64,000 bases of DNA from Paguma larvata (Eukaryota > Chordata > Mammalia > Carnivora > Viverridae), in contig CM057841.1 of assembly GCA_030068075.1 (NCBI GenBank), forward strand, positions 35,009,030 to 35,073,029. The letters are read 5' to 3'. A model generated the notes under the pieces. That model was given only the letters and a program-made list of their open reading frames with translations. It was not told the origin of the DNA and did no database searches. This document shows positions 1 to 11,580 of the stretch, piece after piece; within the stretch, counting starts at the first letter, position 1; each line of letters starts with the position of its first letter. A program made the translations under genes and the position numbers.

Positions 1-1202
1 AAACATTTAAAAAAAAAAAAAAAAAAGGGAGATCTGGGCCAGTCTTTGCTCCACCACTTAACAGTTGTATGATTGCCAATGTGTTTCTTAACTTGCCCAG
101 AACTTGGTTTTTCCATGTATAAAATAGGGACAATCTAGATTCCTACTTCGTAGGATAGCGGTGACAAACAGAATATTTCAGGAGGATTAGCAGTCTGTGG
201 TCAACATTCAAGGCTTGCAGGTGATGACTGGGGTTGCTCCCATGATGAATGAGGTGGGAGAAGGACAGGCGTGCATCCAGGAGGCTCATGGCCGATTGCG
301 GAGAAGGAAGGGACTGAGCACCGCGAAGGTCACCAAAATGACTTGGGACCTTAGAACTAGACTCCTGCTGATTCGCTATAGGCCAGAAATAACGCAGTGA
401 GACTTAGCGCAGGCAAAGCGAGCCTCACGAGCCTCTGAGAAAACAAGTTGATCCCGGCGAGCCAGTCAGCTACTGCTGCAGTACTGCTGGATAACAACCA
501 TCCCCCAAATTCAGAGGCTTACAACCTCAAGTGTCTCTGGGTCTTCTTGCTCAGGGGACTGTGGATAGGCTGGTGCAGCTCTGCTCGCGTCCCCAAGACC
601 TTTCCAGACCTACTCCCTGCGTCTTATTCTGGACCCAGGCTCTGTAGGAGGCTGTGACCCAGCATGTGTCCTTTTCAAGTCAACGGCCAGGAGATCAAGA
701 GCCAACTCAACCTCAGAAGCACACGTGTGGCCTCTGCTGCATTGACCAAAGCAAATCACCCGGCCAAGCCTGCGGTCAGCAGGGGCAGGAAGTTACTCTC
801 TCCTGAAGAGGGAGGGTGGGGAGAGAATAGTTAATGAACATCACTGCTGTCTCTCATGTCTGGAATAAGCAGACCCGTAGGACCGGGAGGTGTCCAGGTA
901 TGTGCATACACCCCCTCACCACCCGCCGTGTTGACCAAGCACCGCTGGCTGCACCAGGTACAGATGCAATGATGACGATGCTGGCGCTCGGGGGTCGCCG
1001 GATATTGGCCACACAGACGCCTCAGTTGCCTTATTGCCAGCAGGCAGGCTCTCCAGGTCATGTTTCCTTCCTCTTGAGGAAGACCTTGCTAAAAATCTAC
1101 CTCCAATCACTCTCCTATGCCTCCAAAGAGGGGCATCTGCAAAACAGATTTCAATTGTCCTGGGTCCAAAACCAGTTATGATTAGAAATTGTTCAAGGGA
1201 CT
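1..1202. other. Intergenic, left edge: no gene recognised
   Basis: An A-run near the first 26 bases is probably the tail of an element lying mostly outside the window. The rest is moderately GC-rich unique sequence with only short ORFs lacking recognisable domains. Confidence 0.5.
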
Positions 1203-1399
1203 TCCGGGGTGGCTCAATTGGTTAAACGTCTGACTTCGGCTCAGGTCATGATCTCACGGTCTGTGAGTTCGAGCCCCGTGTCGGGCTCTGTGCTGACAGC
1301 TCGGAGCCTGGAGCCTGCTTCTGATTCTGTGTCTCCCTCTCTCTCTGTCCCTCCCCTATTCGCATTTTGTCTCTCTCTCAAAAAAAATATTAAAAAAAC
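1203..1399 (+). mobile_element. Can-SINE (tRNA-Lys derived)
   Basis: GGGGTGGCTCAATTGGTTAA head, CGGCTCAGGTCATGATCTCA B-box region, GAGCCTGGAGCCTGCTTC core, CT-rich tail and A-rich end. Confidence 0.93.
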
Positions 1400-1802
1400 T
1401 CAAGATACAGAATCCAGTGCTGAATTCTTTGTCTTCCTTCAGGGGAAGTGGGAAGTGGTGAGGATTGGGGAAGCCCCTTCCTTCCATCATCAGAGTCTTA
1501 GGAGGAAAAGGACCCCGGGAGACAGGACTCTGGAAGTCGAGGACTCCTTCCAGAGGCATCTGGCACAATCTCCAGGACAGGACAGTGCTCGCTCTCTGAT
1601 CTCTCACAGTGGGCCACCTGCTTTGGAATCACCGTGGAAGCTGATTAAAGACACAAGTCCTTTGGTGTCCCTAGCCCCTTCTAACCAGGATCCCAAGGTC
1701 AGAGCAGGGGCTGTGTGGGTCACGGCATCTCCACATGATTCTGAGAACCTTCAACCAGTCACTCAGGACCTGGGAGTTTTGAGCCTAGAAGTGGAGAGGA
1801 GA

Positions 1803-2022
1803 GGGGTGCCTGGCTGGCTCAGCTGGTGGAGCCTGGGGCTCTTGCTCTCACGGTTGTGAGTTTGAGTCCCATGTTGGGTATAGAAATTACTTTAAAAAAA
1901 AATTTTTTTTTTCAGAATACCTGTCTGGCTCAGTGAGAAGAGCATAGGACTCTTGATCTCAGGGGTTTGAGTTCAAGCCCCGTGTTGGGTGTAGAGATTA
2001 CTTAAATAATAAAAAAATATTT
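1803..2022 (+). mobile_element. Two short Can-SINEs in tandem
   Basis: Copies at about 1803-1912 and 1913-2022. Each has the tRNA-like head and a GTTGGGTGTAGA-GATTACTT end, without the long CT tail of the full type. Both end in A/T-rich tracts. Confidence 0.85.
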
Positions 2023-2039
2023 ATTTAAAAGAAAGTGGG

Positions 2040-2251
2040 TGGAGCACCTGGGTGGCTCAGCTGGTTGAGTGTTGGACTCCTGATTTCGGCTCAGGTCATG
2101 ATCCCGGGCTCGTGGGGTCAAGCCCTGCTTCGGGATCTGCACTGAGTGTGGAACCTGCTTAAGATTCTCCCTCTCTCTCTCTCTCTCCCCCCCTCCCCCC
2201 ACCTACTCCTCTCCCCTGCTCATGTTCTCTCTCTCTCTCTTTCTCAAAAGT
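2040..2251 (+). mobile_element. Can-SINE with long CT tail
   Basis: GAGCACCTGGGTGGCTCAGC head followed by a (CT)n/C-rich tail from 2168 to 2246. It is the last of four SINEs in the first 2.3 kb. Confidence 0.9.
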
Positions 2252-3455
2252 GTGGAGGAGAAACAGAGATGCCTGCTCTCTGGCTTTCTATGCTAATTCA
2301 TTTACCAGAATTCCATGGTGTGCGCCAGGATGTTAGGCAACTGCTAAATTCAGCCATTGCCCATTTTACAGTTGTGGAAACTGAGGTGAGGGTAGCCTTG
2401 CTGCTGCCTAGATGCCAACCATTTGGCCTGTGGAACCCTTGGCCCTTCCAGGGCCCTTCCTCCCAAGAGTTTGGGATCCAGACTCCTCCTTCCTTGGCTC
2501 CAGAGAGGCACGCTTGGTGCGTTGTCGAAAGGCTGCCCCTCAGGCTCTCCGCTGCTTGCTTTCCGGGAGTGAGGCAGTTCCTGAGAAGGAACATCGTGTG
2601 CAGAGAGATGAAGCAACTTGCTTCAAACTGAGGGCTCCCGCGGCCTTGAAGGGTCTTGCCCCCAACCTGGACCTTAGGCCTGAGCACCTCTTCCCGGTCC
2701 CGCAGTGAGAAGGAAGAGGAAAACGATCCTTTCTCATCGCGCTCTCTGCGACGAGACCCAGAAGAGGTGTTGAACTCTGAGTGCTTTCTCCCCCCCCCCC
2801 GCCCCCATATAACACACACACACGCCGCCGGTGCGCACACACTGGCCAAGCCAGGGGGATGGTGAGTTTGGACTCTGCTGCCGCCACCGCTTTGCTCAGA
2901 AGCCTGGGAGCTTGCCTGGCAAAGAGGAAACCGCTCACAAGGTGGTTCTCGTGGGCGAGAAGAGGGGACAGGTCGTGCCTCACGCCAGGATCCTGCTGAG
3001 ACCCAGAGAAGCCGCATGGGGGAAGGGAGGGATGAGAGCGAGGATGAGGGGAAGGAGCTGCCCTTGGTCCCCTCCAGGGGACAAGGGGAGGTCACAGCTC
3101 TGGCAGGCAGCACCTGGGTGCCTGCAGGAGGTGAGTAATGGATCATAAATTATGCATCGGGGCAAGGAAGGGGGGGGCTGAGGGAGATGACTCTGGACTG
3201 GTTGTCGGGAGATGGGGGGGGAGGTGTGGAGGGGAAGGAATCCCACCTGGCCTCGAACGGCTGGGTGCCGCCTCCTCCTGAGCTCTGCTTCCCAACATGT
3301 ACTGGGGGGGGCACTAATCATAACGACCAGCCGCGGGGAGGATGGCGAGAGAATGTGTGTGAACAGAAAAGTCTTCTCCAAATGTGAGGTGGCCTTACTG
3401 CCACCTGTCACTATACCATCCGGACAGGCAGGGGACCGCGGCAGGTAGGCACGCG
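2252..3455. other. Intergenic GC-rich sequence
   Basis: No gene seen. It contains a short C-run followed by (CA)n at about 2788-2825 and G-runs near 3168-3222 and 3302-3311. ORFs of up to 282 codons on the minus strand have no recognisable domain and overlap ORFs on the other strand. Confidence 0.45.
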
Positions 3456-3459
3456 GCCT

Positions 3460-3645
3460 TTGCGCAGTCCCAATTACTGGCTGTGTGAGCGGGCAGGTGC
3501 CTTTACCTGTCCAGGCCTCAGCTTCCTAATCTGTGACATGGACATAATGACAGCGCCCGTCGCATGGAGCTATTGGGAGGACAGAAGGGAGTTAGGATGC
3601 TCAGCACGTGGAACCGTGGCCCGCACAGTGAGGTGTGCGAGAGCG
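3460..3645 (+). mobile_element. MIR fragment
   Basis: Shows the MIR core: tACTGGCTGTGTGA, then CCTCAGCTTCCTAATCTGTGA and GGAGCTATTGGGAGGA. Strongly diverged. Confidence 0.75.
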
Positions 3646-3699
3646 AGCTGCTCCCTCCTCTGGCCGATCGCTCCCGTGCTAGAGCTTGTTACAGACTGA

Positions 3700-4021
3700 C
3701 TGCGCACCCGCCCCCCACTCATATGTTGGAATTCGAATCCCCAAGGTGATGGTATTAGGAGGTGGGGCCTCTGGGAGGTGATCAGGTCATGAGGGTGGAG
3801 TCCTCATAAGTGGGGTTAGTGCCCTTATAAAAGAGACTCCAGAAAGCTCTCTCTGCTCTCCACCATGTGAGGAAACCGCTCCGCTCTCTGCAACCCTGAA
3901 GAGGCCCTCACCAGACCCTGACCAGGCCGGCACCCTGCTCAGACCTCCAGCCTCCAGAAGTGTAGACGAGCCACCCAGTTTGCACTATTTTAGGATAGCA
4001 AGCGGCGATGACTAAAACAGG
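3700..4021 (+). mobile_element. MLT1A-like LTR (ERVL-MaLR, ancient)
   Basis: Characteristic GGTGATGGTATTAGGAGGTG, AGTGCCCTTATAAAAGAGAC, CCATGTGAGGA and CAGCCTCCAGAAGTGT blocks occur in the right order. It is a solitary, decayed LTR with no internal coding sequence. Confidence 0.8.
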
Positions 4022-4474
4022 GCCGCCGAGCCGATGGGAGTGAGTGGGGGGGAGGGGTGCACAGGACCCTGCCCCGAGGTGTGCGGTGTCCCTGCCGACC
4101 AGGGAGGCAGCGGGCGCAGTGCCCAGAGGTGGCAGCGGGTGGTCCAGGATGCTGGCCCTCCCTGCCCAGCGTCGGTGCTCACTCGCCAGCCGGCGGCCCT
4201 GTTCCCCTAGAAGGCCACTCGTGTCCCCTCTGTGGCGCCACCCAACCCAGCCTGCTGAGCCGACGGCTCTGTCTCAGGATCGAACTCTAACCCGTCTCGA
4301 GACTTCCCAAGGAGACCTCTGATGTCACAAACCCAAAATACTAAAACACTTTAATCCACGTGTCTTTACGGACACAATGTGGCGTGCTTACAGTAATAAT
4401 CCACTTCCATTCAACGGTCATTTAATAAGTGACCACTAGGCGTGGTCCCCGGCGCCTGAGGCCCTGCCCTGGGT

Positions 4475-4890
4475 TTTGATTGCTGCTGCGAACAATGGCT
4501 GCATTCGTGGCTTAAAGCCGCCTAAGTGTATTTTCCGATAGAGCTCGAGGTCTGAAATCTGAAATGGGTCTCCTGGGACTAAAATCAAGGCGTCCTCAAG
4601 GCTGCCTTCGTTTCGGAGCCTCTGGGGGAGAATCTGCTTCCTTCTTCCAGCTTCTAGAGACTGTCTGCTTTCCCTGGCTCACGGCCTTCATCTTCAAAGG
4701 CTGGCAAGCCATGGCCTTCTCCTACAACCATCTCTAGCTCTCTCCTGCCCCTCTTCCACCTTTAAGGACCCTCGTATTCACGCGGGGCCCACCCAGGAAA
4801 TGCAGAATAATCTCCCTGGGCTACAGTCAGCTGATTAGCAAGCTTCACTCCATCTGCTGCCTTAGTTCCCCTCTGCCAAGTAACGTGACG
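4475..4890 (-). mobile_element. MLT1-like LTR, reverse orientation
   Basis: Blocks such as TGGCTTAAAGC, GAGGTCTGAAATC, AAAATCAAGGCG, GGGGAGAATCTGCTTCCTTC and CTTCCAGCTTCTAGAGAC match a reversed MaLR LTR. Diverged; boundaries approximate. Confidence 0.6.
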
Positions 4891-5195
4891 TGTTCGCGGT
4901 TCCGGGAACCAGGACGGGACGTATCTGGGGGCGGTGCCATTCTGTCCGCCGCAGGTGCCAGCGTGTGGCGAGCCCAGCGCCGTGCGGGCACTTCACAACC
5001 GTCCGCTCACTGTTTCTTCAGCAAGTGCTGGTGGAGGCCTTCCATCCTGAGTACGAGGCCCGGTGCCAGATGCTGAGGCTGAGCGGCCGACGAGTCACGG
5101 TCCTGCCCTCAGGAGGCTCAGTACAGGGCGGAGAGAGACCTGCACACAGACACGACTTTACAGGGCAAAGGGAAAGCGGTGGCGCCGTTTACTTT
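4891..5195. other. Short GC-rich unassigned stretch
   Basis: Moderately CpG-rich unique sequence between the LTR and a MIR. I see no gene in it. Confidence 0.35.
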
Positions 5196-5400
5196 GCATC
5201 TCTAAACCTGGTTCTTCACCTGTAAAATCAGAAAAATAGTCTATGGCCATACCACCCTGAACACGCTGGATCTTGTCTGATCTCAGAAACTTAAAGTGGC
5301 AGCTATCTCTCCAAACATTGGGAGAATCCAATGAGATAGTATATGCAAGTATACTTTTAGCACTATGTGTGGCACACAGTAAGGGCATAATAAACAGTAG
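5196..5400 (+). mobile_element. MIR split by a 5S rRNA-like insert
   Basis: Left MIR piece 5196-5238 (TTCACCTGTAAAATCAGAAA) and right piece about 5327-5400 (CAATGAGATAGTATATGCAA, GGCACACAGTAAGGGCATAA). Both are in MIR order with the expected central part interrupted. Confidence 0.75.
5239..5326 (+). pseudogene. 5S rRNA pseudogene fragment
   Basis: Starts GTCTATGGCCATACCACCCT, almost identical to the 5' end of 5S rRNA, and stays clearly alignable through GTCTGATCTCAGAAACT at about 5291. The following 35 bases align only weakly, although TTGGGAGA at about 5316-5323 sits where 5S has TGGGAGAC. Substitutions and the missing 3' half show it is not functional. Confidence 0.75.
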
Positions 5401-5864
5401 ACTATTAACATTGGTATTTTATTAAGTATGCGGCATGATGAGCACACAGAAGAGGGGAGGCAGGGAATCAGGGAGTCAGGTGAGATCTAAATTGACACCC
5501 CAGAGATAAGCAGGATTAGACAGGAAGTGTAAGAAGTGAAAGGAAGGGTCCCCAGACAAAGAGAATGCACGTGCAAAGGTCCTGTGGTGAACAGCCCCCT
5601 CAATTCTCATGATACCCTGATAGCACCCCAGGTCTCTTTTTGCTGTGTGTGTACACGAGTTGTGCTCCTCCCCAGAGGTCCAGAAGCCATAGGGATTCCC
5701 TGGCTTCTCAGCATCCAGCTTCAAGGTGGCTGCATGTGTCACTGCCCCCACTTCCCTCATCATAAGGATCCCACCGGCTCCACACTTTGTGCCTGGAGCC
5801 ACAAAATTCATTGTCCTAACAGCCACTAACCAATGGGCCCTGACAAGGTGCCAGGCCCTGGCTG

Positions 5865-6010
5865 GGGCCTCTTAAGTTATCAACTTCTTAACTCCTCACA
5901 GCTTTATCATTAGACCCATTTGAGAGAGGAGAAAAACTCTCAAGTTTAGGAAGCGTGACTAAGCTCGTGCAGGTATCAGATGGTGGAATCCGGGGCTGTC
6001 TGGCTCCTCC
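5865..6010 (-). mobile_element. Possible MIR remnant
   Basis: Reads like a reversed MIR: TTAACTCCTCACAG, CCCATTTGAGAGAGGAGAAA, then a diverged region ending GGGGCTGTCTGGCTCC. Weak. Confidence 0.4.
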
Positions 6011-6755
6011 CCAGGAGGGGCCGCACGGGCCAGCAGCCTAGGCTATGACGGCTCGGCTCCGCGCTTGGAGGCTGGACAGAGGAAAACAGGGTGAGGCAGA
6101 GCCTTCGAAGAAGACCTGGTCTACCCTAGATTCGACTTAGGAGACCTGACCCTGGGGTGAAGGCCAGGGAAGGGGGCAGGGCCCCAGGATAAGTTGCAAC
6201 AGCAGCAAGCCCCAAGTGGGAAAAAAGGACACACTGGCTTGGCCACTTGCAGGAGGGTCCCGGACTGTGCCCTCCCACCCTCAGGAGGGCCTAGCCTTTC
6301 CCAAGAGCAGGGGCGTCTGACCTAGAGCCCGTACAGGAGCCAGAGGAAGCCTCTCAGCTCATCTGCTCCTCACCTGGGGACACAGCTGAATGGACCAAAA
6401 GAAAAACGCACATGTTGGGTTCCTGGTCCGTGGCAGCGGCTCCTGGCCCCTAACCGCATCTTCACATCGGGCAGGACTGGGCTGACTGCTTTCTCTTGGG
6501 GAGCGCTGAGCCGTATCAAATCCTGATATTCAGCCTACCTCGAAGTTAAACTTCTTTCTTCTATGAGATCGTGTTGGTCATAGATGATGGCTTGTGTATA
6601 CATGTGGCAATAAACGCGTGGCGTCGGTGCAGTAAGGGTTTAACTCAGCAGGCTCGGGTTGCTTAAATCCTGCACTTTGCAAAGAAAGGACCGGCCCTGG
6701 TCCTCTCCTGGGAGATAACCTCTGAGCCTTTGGAGGGTCCTGCCAATTAGCAGCT
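6011..6755. other. Intergenic, nothing recognised
   Basis: Unique moderately GC-rich sequence without splice-supported ORFs or clear repeats. Confidence 0.4.
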
Positions 6756-6759
6756 TCTG

Positions 6760-7290
6760 TTATGTCTAAGGCCTTGGACCTCGCTGTATCAGTTTGACTA
6801 GAGAGTTTGCAGTAACAATAGGGCTTGCAGAGAATGCTTGTTTGGGAATGCCTGAGCCTGGCTGTGTCAGTGGGCCTCGTGAGACTGAGCTAAGTCAGCG
6901 ACACGGGTGCTGCGTTCTTATGTCACTGACTCCAATACAAACAGGACACCCAGGCTCAGCTGAGCACCCTGGTTGGGACCTCGGTGCTGGAAGAATTAAG
7001 GTGTCGCCATGTGACTCCGCCAGCCCCGGGGGTGGGAGGTGTGCCTGGAGGCCTGTGCTTGGTGTCTCCTGGCCTCTGCTCATGCACCTCTTCTCTTTAC
7101 TGAGTTTGCTCTATGTATGCTCATTAAAATAAACAGTCACTGCGAGGGCGATGGCTTTTCTGAGAGCACCGTGAGTTTTTCTAGCCAATCACTGAGCTTG
7201 AGGGTGGCCTTGGGGACCCCCGACACGGCATCCTCAGTGCCTCTGTTTTTAGTATCTGAAAATCTGGCCGGAACTTCTGATTTAACCTAA
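6760..7290 (+). mobile_element. Probable ERV-L type LTR remnant
   Basis: The end of the block has an LTR-like layout: CTTTACTGAGTTTGCTCTAT, an ATTAAAATAAA polyadenylation-like motif (7121-7133), then GTGAGTTTTTCTAGCCAATC and GAGCTTGAGGGTGGCCTTGG, as in old mammalian LTRs. I cannot name the subfamily. No retroviral coding sequence adjoins. Confidence 0.45.
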
Positions 7291-7294
7291 CCCT

Positions 7295-7905
7295 GTTGTT
7301 GTGGTGATGGGGTCTCTGCAGGGACACTGTGGCCTGGAGAGGGGAGAGCGGTCCCCCAGGTGGTCTGGCCACAGAGCCAAGTCCTCCCCTGAGCAGCACG
7401 TGCTCAGTCTAGCGCAAGCCTGGGTGGGCCTGGGACAACGACAATGCAGAAAGGGGGCTCTTTCGCCCCAGAACTTTCCAACAGAGGCTCCTCCAGACAG
7501 GTGCGTCCTCTCTGGGAAGGGAAGTGGCTTTGCTGTCCTCCAGAGAGAGAATCTCAGCTTTTGTCTGCTTCCTGCCAGATTCCTGTCTACCTGGGAGCTC
7601 CCTGGAGCCCACAGGGGAACCTGTATGTTGTTCCTGCCCCTCGGGTCTCCCTTCCCGCCCTGGAGCCAGGTAGCAGAGACCTGAGCCAGCAGGAGAGTTA
7701 GGATAGAGGACAGCCCGGAGGGCCACCCTCTCCCCCAGCAGGGTTGCCTTTCCATAGAACAATTCCCACCCTTCAGGGGAAACTGAGGCAAGTTCAGCTA
7801 AGCCAAACTTAGCACTGGTCCTTGTGACAAAGTTTAGACATAAAAACATTAGTTCCTGAGACGGGCCAGATAGCTTATCCCCAGACCTGCCTCAGTGGTT
7901 GCGGT
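7295..7905. other. Intergenic, nothing recognised
   Basis: GC-rich sequence with overlapping ORFs on both strands and no recognisable protein. Confidence 0.4.
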
Positions 7906-7914
7906 GGTGGTTGT

Positions 7915-8100
7915 TGTTGTTTTAACTTGCTAGTTGAAATGGTTATAGATTTATAGGAAGTTGCAAAAAAAGTACAAGAAGTTGCAAAAGGAAAGGTCTT
8001 GTGTACCCTTCCCTCAGTGTTCCCCAAAGGTAACATCGTACAACTCCGAGATCCAAACCTCAGGCTTTAAAACGACATCGGCGCAACGGGGAAGGTGAGG
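7915..8100 (-). mobile_element. Old L1 (L1M-type) 3' fragment
   Basis: GTTATAGATTTATAGGAAGT, TTGTGTACCCTTCCCTCAG and CCCCAAAGGTAACATCGTAC match the well-known L1M 3' region in order, diverged. Confidence 0.6.
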
Positions 8101-8289
8101 GCTGGTAACCAGGTCACTCCTTCCCCAAAAGTCCCCCCAAGCACCTGGACAGCTGTGAAGACCTTCAGGGCTTGTAAGCATGCATGGGCCTCTTTCTGAG
8201 TGGGACGAGCTGGCATTGACAGAAGTCAGAGACCAAGCAGCCAGGCAAAGGGAGGCTGCAGAAAGGTCCAAGGTCATCCGAGAGATGTG

Positions 8290-8705
8290 GGCAAAGCAGC
8301 GTCTTTGGGTGGAGTGCTTGCAATATTGTTTCCAATAATGAAAACTTGGAAACATCGTGAACGCCTGGCACTCGAGACTGGCCAAGAAAATAATGAAGCA
8401 TCCACACGACGAAGACAGTGCAGCTACTGTGATTACGTCATAGAAGAATAACTTTTATCAGGGTAAATGTTCCTGATATACCAGCAAGTGGTAAAAAGAT
8501 AGATCACCAAAATACATGTGCAGTATGATTCTTTGGGGGCAAACACACACACACACACACACACCTTAAAGTCCTGAAGGATATAACCCCCAGAATGTTA
8601 GCATGTTAACACTGGTTATCTTTAGACAATGGAATTATGAGAAATTTTTATTTTTCCTTCTGCATCTGACAAGTTTGCTGCATTGATTATATATAACTAT
8701 CGGAA
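8290..8705 (+). mobile_element. Old L1M/HAL1-like fragment
   Basis: ATAATGAAAACTTGGAAACA, then a region ending ATGGAATTATGAGAAATTTT and TATTTTTCCTTCTGCAT, as in L1M/HAL1 3' ends. A (CA)n microsatellite lies inside it. Confidence 0.55.
8546..8566. repeat. (CA)n microsatellite
   Basis: About ten CA units in a row. Confidence 0.85.
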
Positions 8706-9235
8706 TTCTTAAAAAATGTTGCCGGATCCACCCCTTGTCTTGACTCCGCACAAACTTGGGCTCCGTGTGTCGGGTAAGACTTTCAGGGGAGAGGGAGAGT
8801 CATTTTCAAAGGGACTTGGAGCGGGTTCTGCTGCCCTGTGGGAGGGGGGAGGAGACCGCAGGGTGTCTGGAGTTACCCGGAGAGCAAGGGCTGGCCCCGC
8901 AGGAGAGGGTCCTTGCACGCATGGGAGAAAGGGGGCAGCAATACTGCCAGCAAGTGGTCCAGGGTGGCCCAGGAGCGGGGAGCATGTAACCGGGTGCCTG
9001 GTGAAATTCCAGAGCCAGACTCTGGCCAGAAACTCACCCTTGCCCACCTCCTTGCTCCAGCTTCTTTACCATCTGCTCACGCATGCACACGAAGCCTTCT
9101 CCACCTCCGTCCACGAGCTCCTGGCAGGGGCAGGGCTGCCTCGTGTTTAGCTCTGTGTCTCCCTGAGCTTTGCAAAAGGCCTGGCTGACCCGGTGTATGA
9201 TGGCTGGACTGTATCTCCCCATTACCCACTCTCCC
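8706..9235. other. Intergenic GC-rich sequence, nothing recognised
   Basis: ORFs here overlap in several frames and carry no domain. Confidence 0.4.
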
Positions 9236-9425
9236 ATCTCCATCTGCTGACTTTCCATGTCTCTGCAGGCTCAGATGCCTCTTCTTCCAGGAAGCCCTCG
9301 CTGACCCCTCCAGGCCCCCACCCTACCACATGGTAACTTCAATTATGCATTTTCGCAGAGTCTGCCCAGTACCTAGATTGTGGGACTCTGAGCTGGTTTC
9401 CTCCATTAGCGCATAAACATTAGCA
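9236..9425 (+). mobile_element. Probable L2 3'-end fragment
   Basis: GGCTCAGATGCCTCTTCTTC, CAGGAAGCCCTCGCTGACCC and the trailing TAGATTGTGGGACTCTGAG resemble the L2 tail (CTTCCTCAGAGAGGCCTTCC type). Confidence 0.5.
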
Positions 9426-9429
9426 AGGT

Positions 9430-11345
9430 CAATCAATGCCCTCGTCAGCTCCGGTTCTCAGGTGCGCCCACAACACGAGGTTTGGCACCAAAGAGGCACT
9501 CGACCAATCCTTTAAAAGAAGAAAAAGGATCCACTCCTCTCTCCCTGAGGCCCTCTGACTCATGACTAGTGCGTGGGGAGTGGGAGACGATCCCTGCCTC
9601 ACCTTCCCCTGCTAGGAGAGCAAGCTTCCATGGCCCCAGGCTCGTCTGCCCCTCCGACCCCACCTGCTAGTTCATCTTACTTGCTCCAGTCGTGCTCACG
9701 AGGGGCCGGAGAGGAATGGTGACTCAGCCACTCAGCCAATTCATCACCACAATGGAAAAACCCAGTCACCTGTCCTCCTGGCAACGGGACCCGAGCTGCC
9801 TCTGCATCTGGAAGAGCAGAAAGCCATACTGTTTTCAAGGTCCTTTTGTCTTTCACCTGCTGGAAAATCGAACATGGAGCACGCAGGAGCACCACCCGTT
9901 GACACGGTAGATTTGCAGCAGGCGACCGGGGTGCGGCAGGTTCCCTCCATGCCCAGCTCCGAGGTCAGGGCCCTTGTGTGCATCTCAGAGCGCCTGCACA
10001 AGCCCACTGTTGTGGGCACTGCCCCTGTTTTGGCCACCAGCATCCGACTCGCCCTTCCTACAGAGCAGAGCCCACCTCCTCCTAGAGGAACGGAAAGAGT
10101 CTTTTCCCAGCCTCCCTTGCAGCTTTGGCAGACTACCTGCCCCCGGGCGCCTTCAATCAGACACGCCCACTCTTGACTGTGAATGAGAAACCAGTGGCAC
10201 AAGGGAGCCAAGGCCACACAGAACCCATTCTGGCAAGGACGCGGCAGCAGCAGCAGCACCTCAGACTTCAGAGGCAGCCGCGGTCCCGATGCATGGCAGT
10301 GTCCCGTGTCCTTGCCCACGGGCGGTGCCGGCTGCAGCGTCTGTGCCCGGCAATGGCAGTGGTGGTTTTGACACCAGACCAGCGCTGCAGTGTTGGACCT
10401 GGCTCCTGAGACCCAGAGAGCTGCCTGCCCTCCTTGTAACAAAGCCCTTTTCCGCGTAAGCTAGCCAGGTCTCTATTTCCTGCAACCGCCCAGGCTGCCG
10501 CATTAGCCCGAATCTCCAGGTGGGCAAACGAAGGCTCAGAGAGAGCTTTAGAAAGGCTGCGTCTCGTCCCCAACGGCGGTGCAGGCCAGTCTCCTGCCCG
10601 TGTGACAAATAGCAAAGGGGAAGTCCGGCGAGAGCAGTGACTTAGGCAGCATCTTTCAGGCAATTAGGAGCCAGGCTGGGGGATGCATTTTAGAGACCCG
10701 CAGTCCCAGCCAACAGCTCGGCCCTCTGCCGTGCTCTGTTTTCCTCCGTTCAAAGCCCTGCCATCCGGCCTGCCCTCAAACATCGTGCCTTCTGCACGGG
10801 GTGTTAAAGATGAAGAGAGTCTGGGAGCAGAAGGGCCTGAGAACTTGTTCTGCTGACTCAGCAGGGGCTCCTCTTTTCGGGGCATGACTGACCGTCCCCT
10901 CCAGAAGGGGCCAGGGCCCCTTCTGCCTTATAACCTAAGCACCTGTGCTGGGTGCAACAGGCCCCCCTCCTCAGGGGTGAGGAGCGGTGTTCTTCTATGC
11001 CTTCACCGGCTATTAAGTGTCCACTTTCACGGGTTCAGATCTGCAACCTGACCCACCCAAATGCCCACGTGGGGTCTGTGAATTATCTGAGCCTCGTGGA
11101 TTATGCACATGGTTCAAGGCCATCGTAGACGCCGTTCTGCACATAGACATGCCACGGCGTCAAAGCTTTTGTCTGGCCGCCCTAACGTCCTCCTGAGGCC
11201 TGTATCCCCCCTCCCCCACCAGGGAATTCAGAACAGGCCAGGCCTCATGAATCACGTTACTAGAATATCAACAATTAGTTTTGATCCATGACTAGGTCTG
11301 AATTTATTGAAAAGGGCAGAACTCAGGGAAGCCTGGATCCCTAAT
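9430..11345. other. Intergenic, no gene supported
   Basis: GC-rich sequence. The largest ORF (minus strand, 9744-10442, 232 codons) has no recognisable domain and is mirrored by ORFs on the other strand. A (GCA)n-like run lies near 10242-10260. Confidence 0.45.
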
Positions 11346-11349
11346 AGTC

Positions 11350-11580
11350 ATAACAATTTAATCATCAGTAACAATAGCAACTATTTAGTGAACACTTAAA
11401 CCAGGTGTCTGACACTATGCTGAGCATTTTATGTTCCAGCATTTAATTCTCACAAGAACCCTCTGAGGGGTCATCATCCCAATTTCGGAGCATGGCGTGG
11501 AGGCTCAGAGAGGGTGAGTGTACTGCTGGACCTCGCCCGGCTGGGAAACTGTAGAGCCAGCCTGTGCTCTTAAGGACTGG
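11350..11580 (-). mobile_element. MIR
   Basis: TAGTGAACACTTAAACCAGG, GAGCATTTTATGTTCCAGCA, CATTTAATTCTCACAAGAAC and GGCTCAGAGAGGGTGAGTG: MIR in reverse orientation. Confidence 0.8.

Noticed and set aside
1203..1290. tRNA-like head with A and B boxes
   Set aside because: It is the tRNA-derived head of a SINE, followed by SINE core and tail. It cannot form a complete cloverleaf.
1803..2251. Four similar repeat units in a row that might look like a repeat array
   Set aside because: They are separate Can-SINEs of different length and divergence. There are no regular spacers, so it is not a CRISPR array or satellite.
9744..10442. Minus-strand ORF of 232 codons
   Set aside because: No recognisable motif, and mirrored by ORFs on the plus strand. 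Treated as chance.
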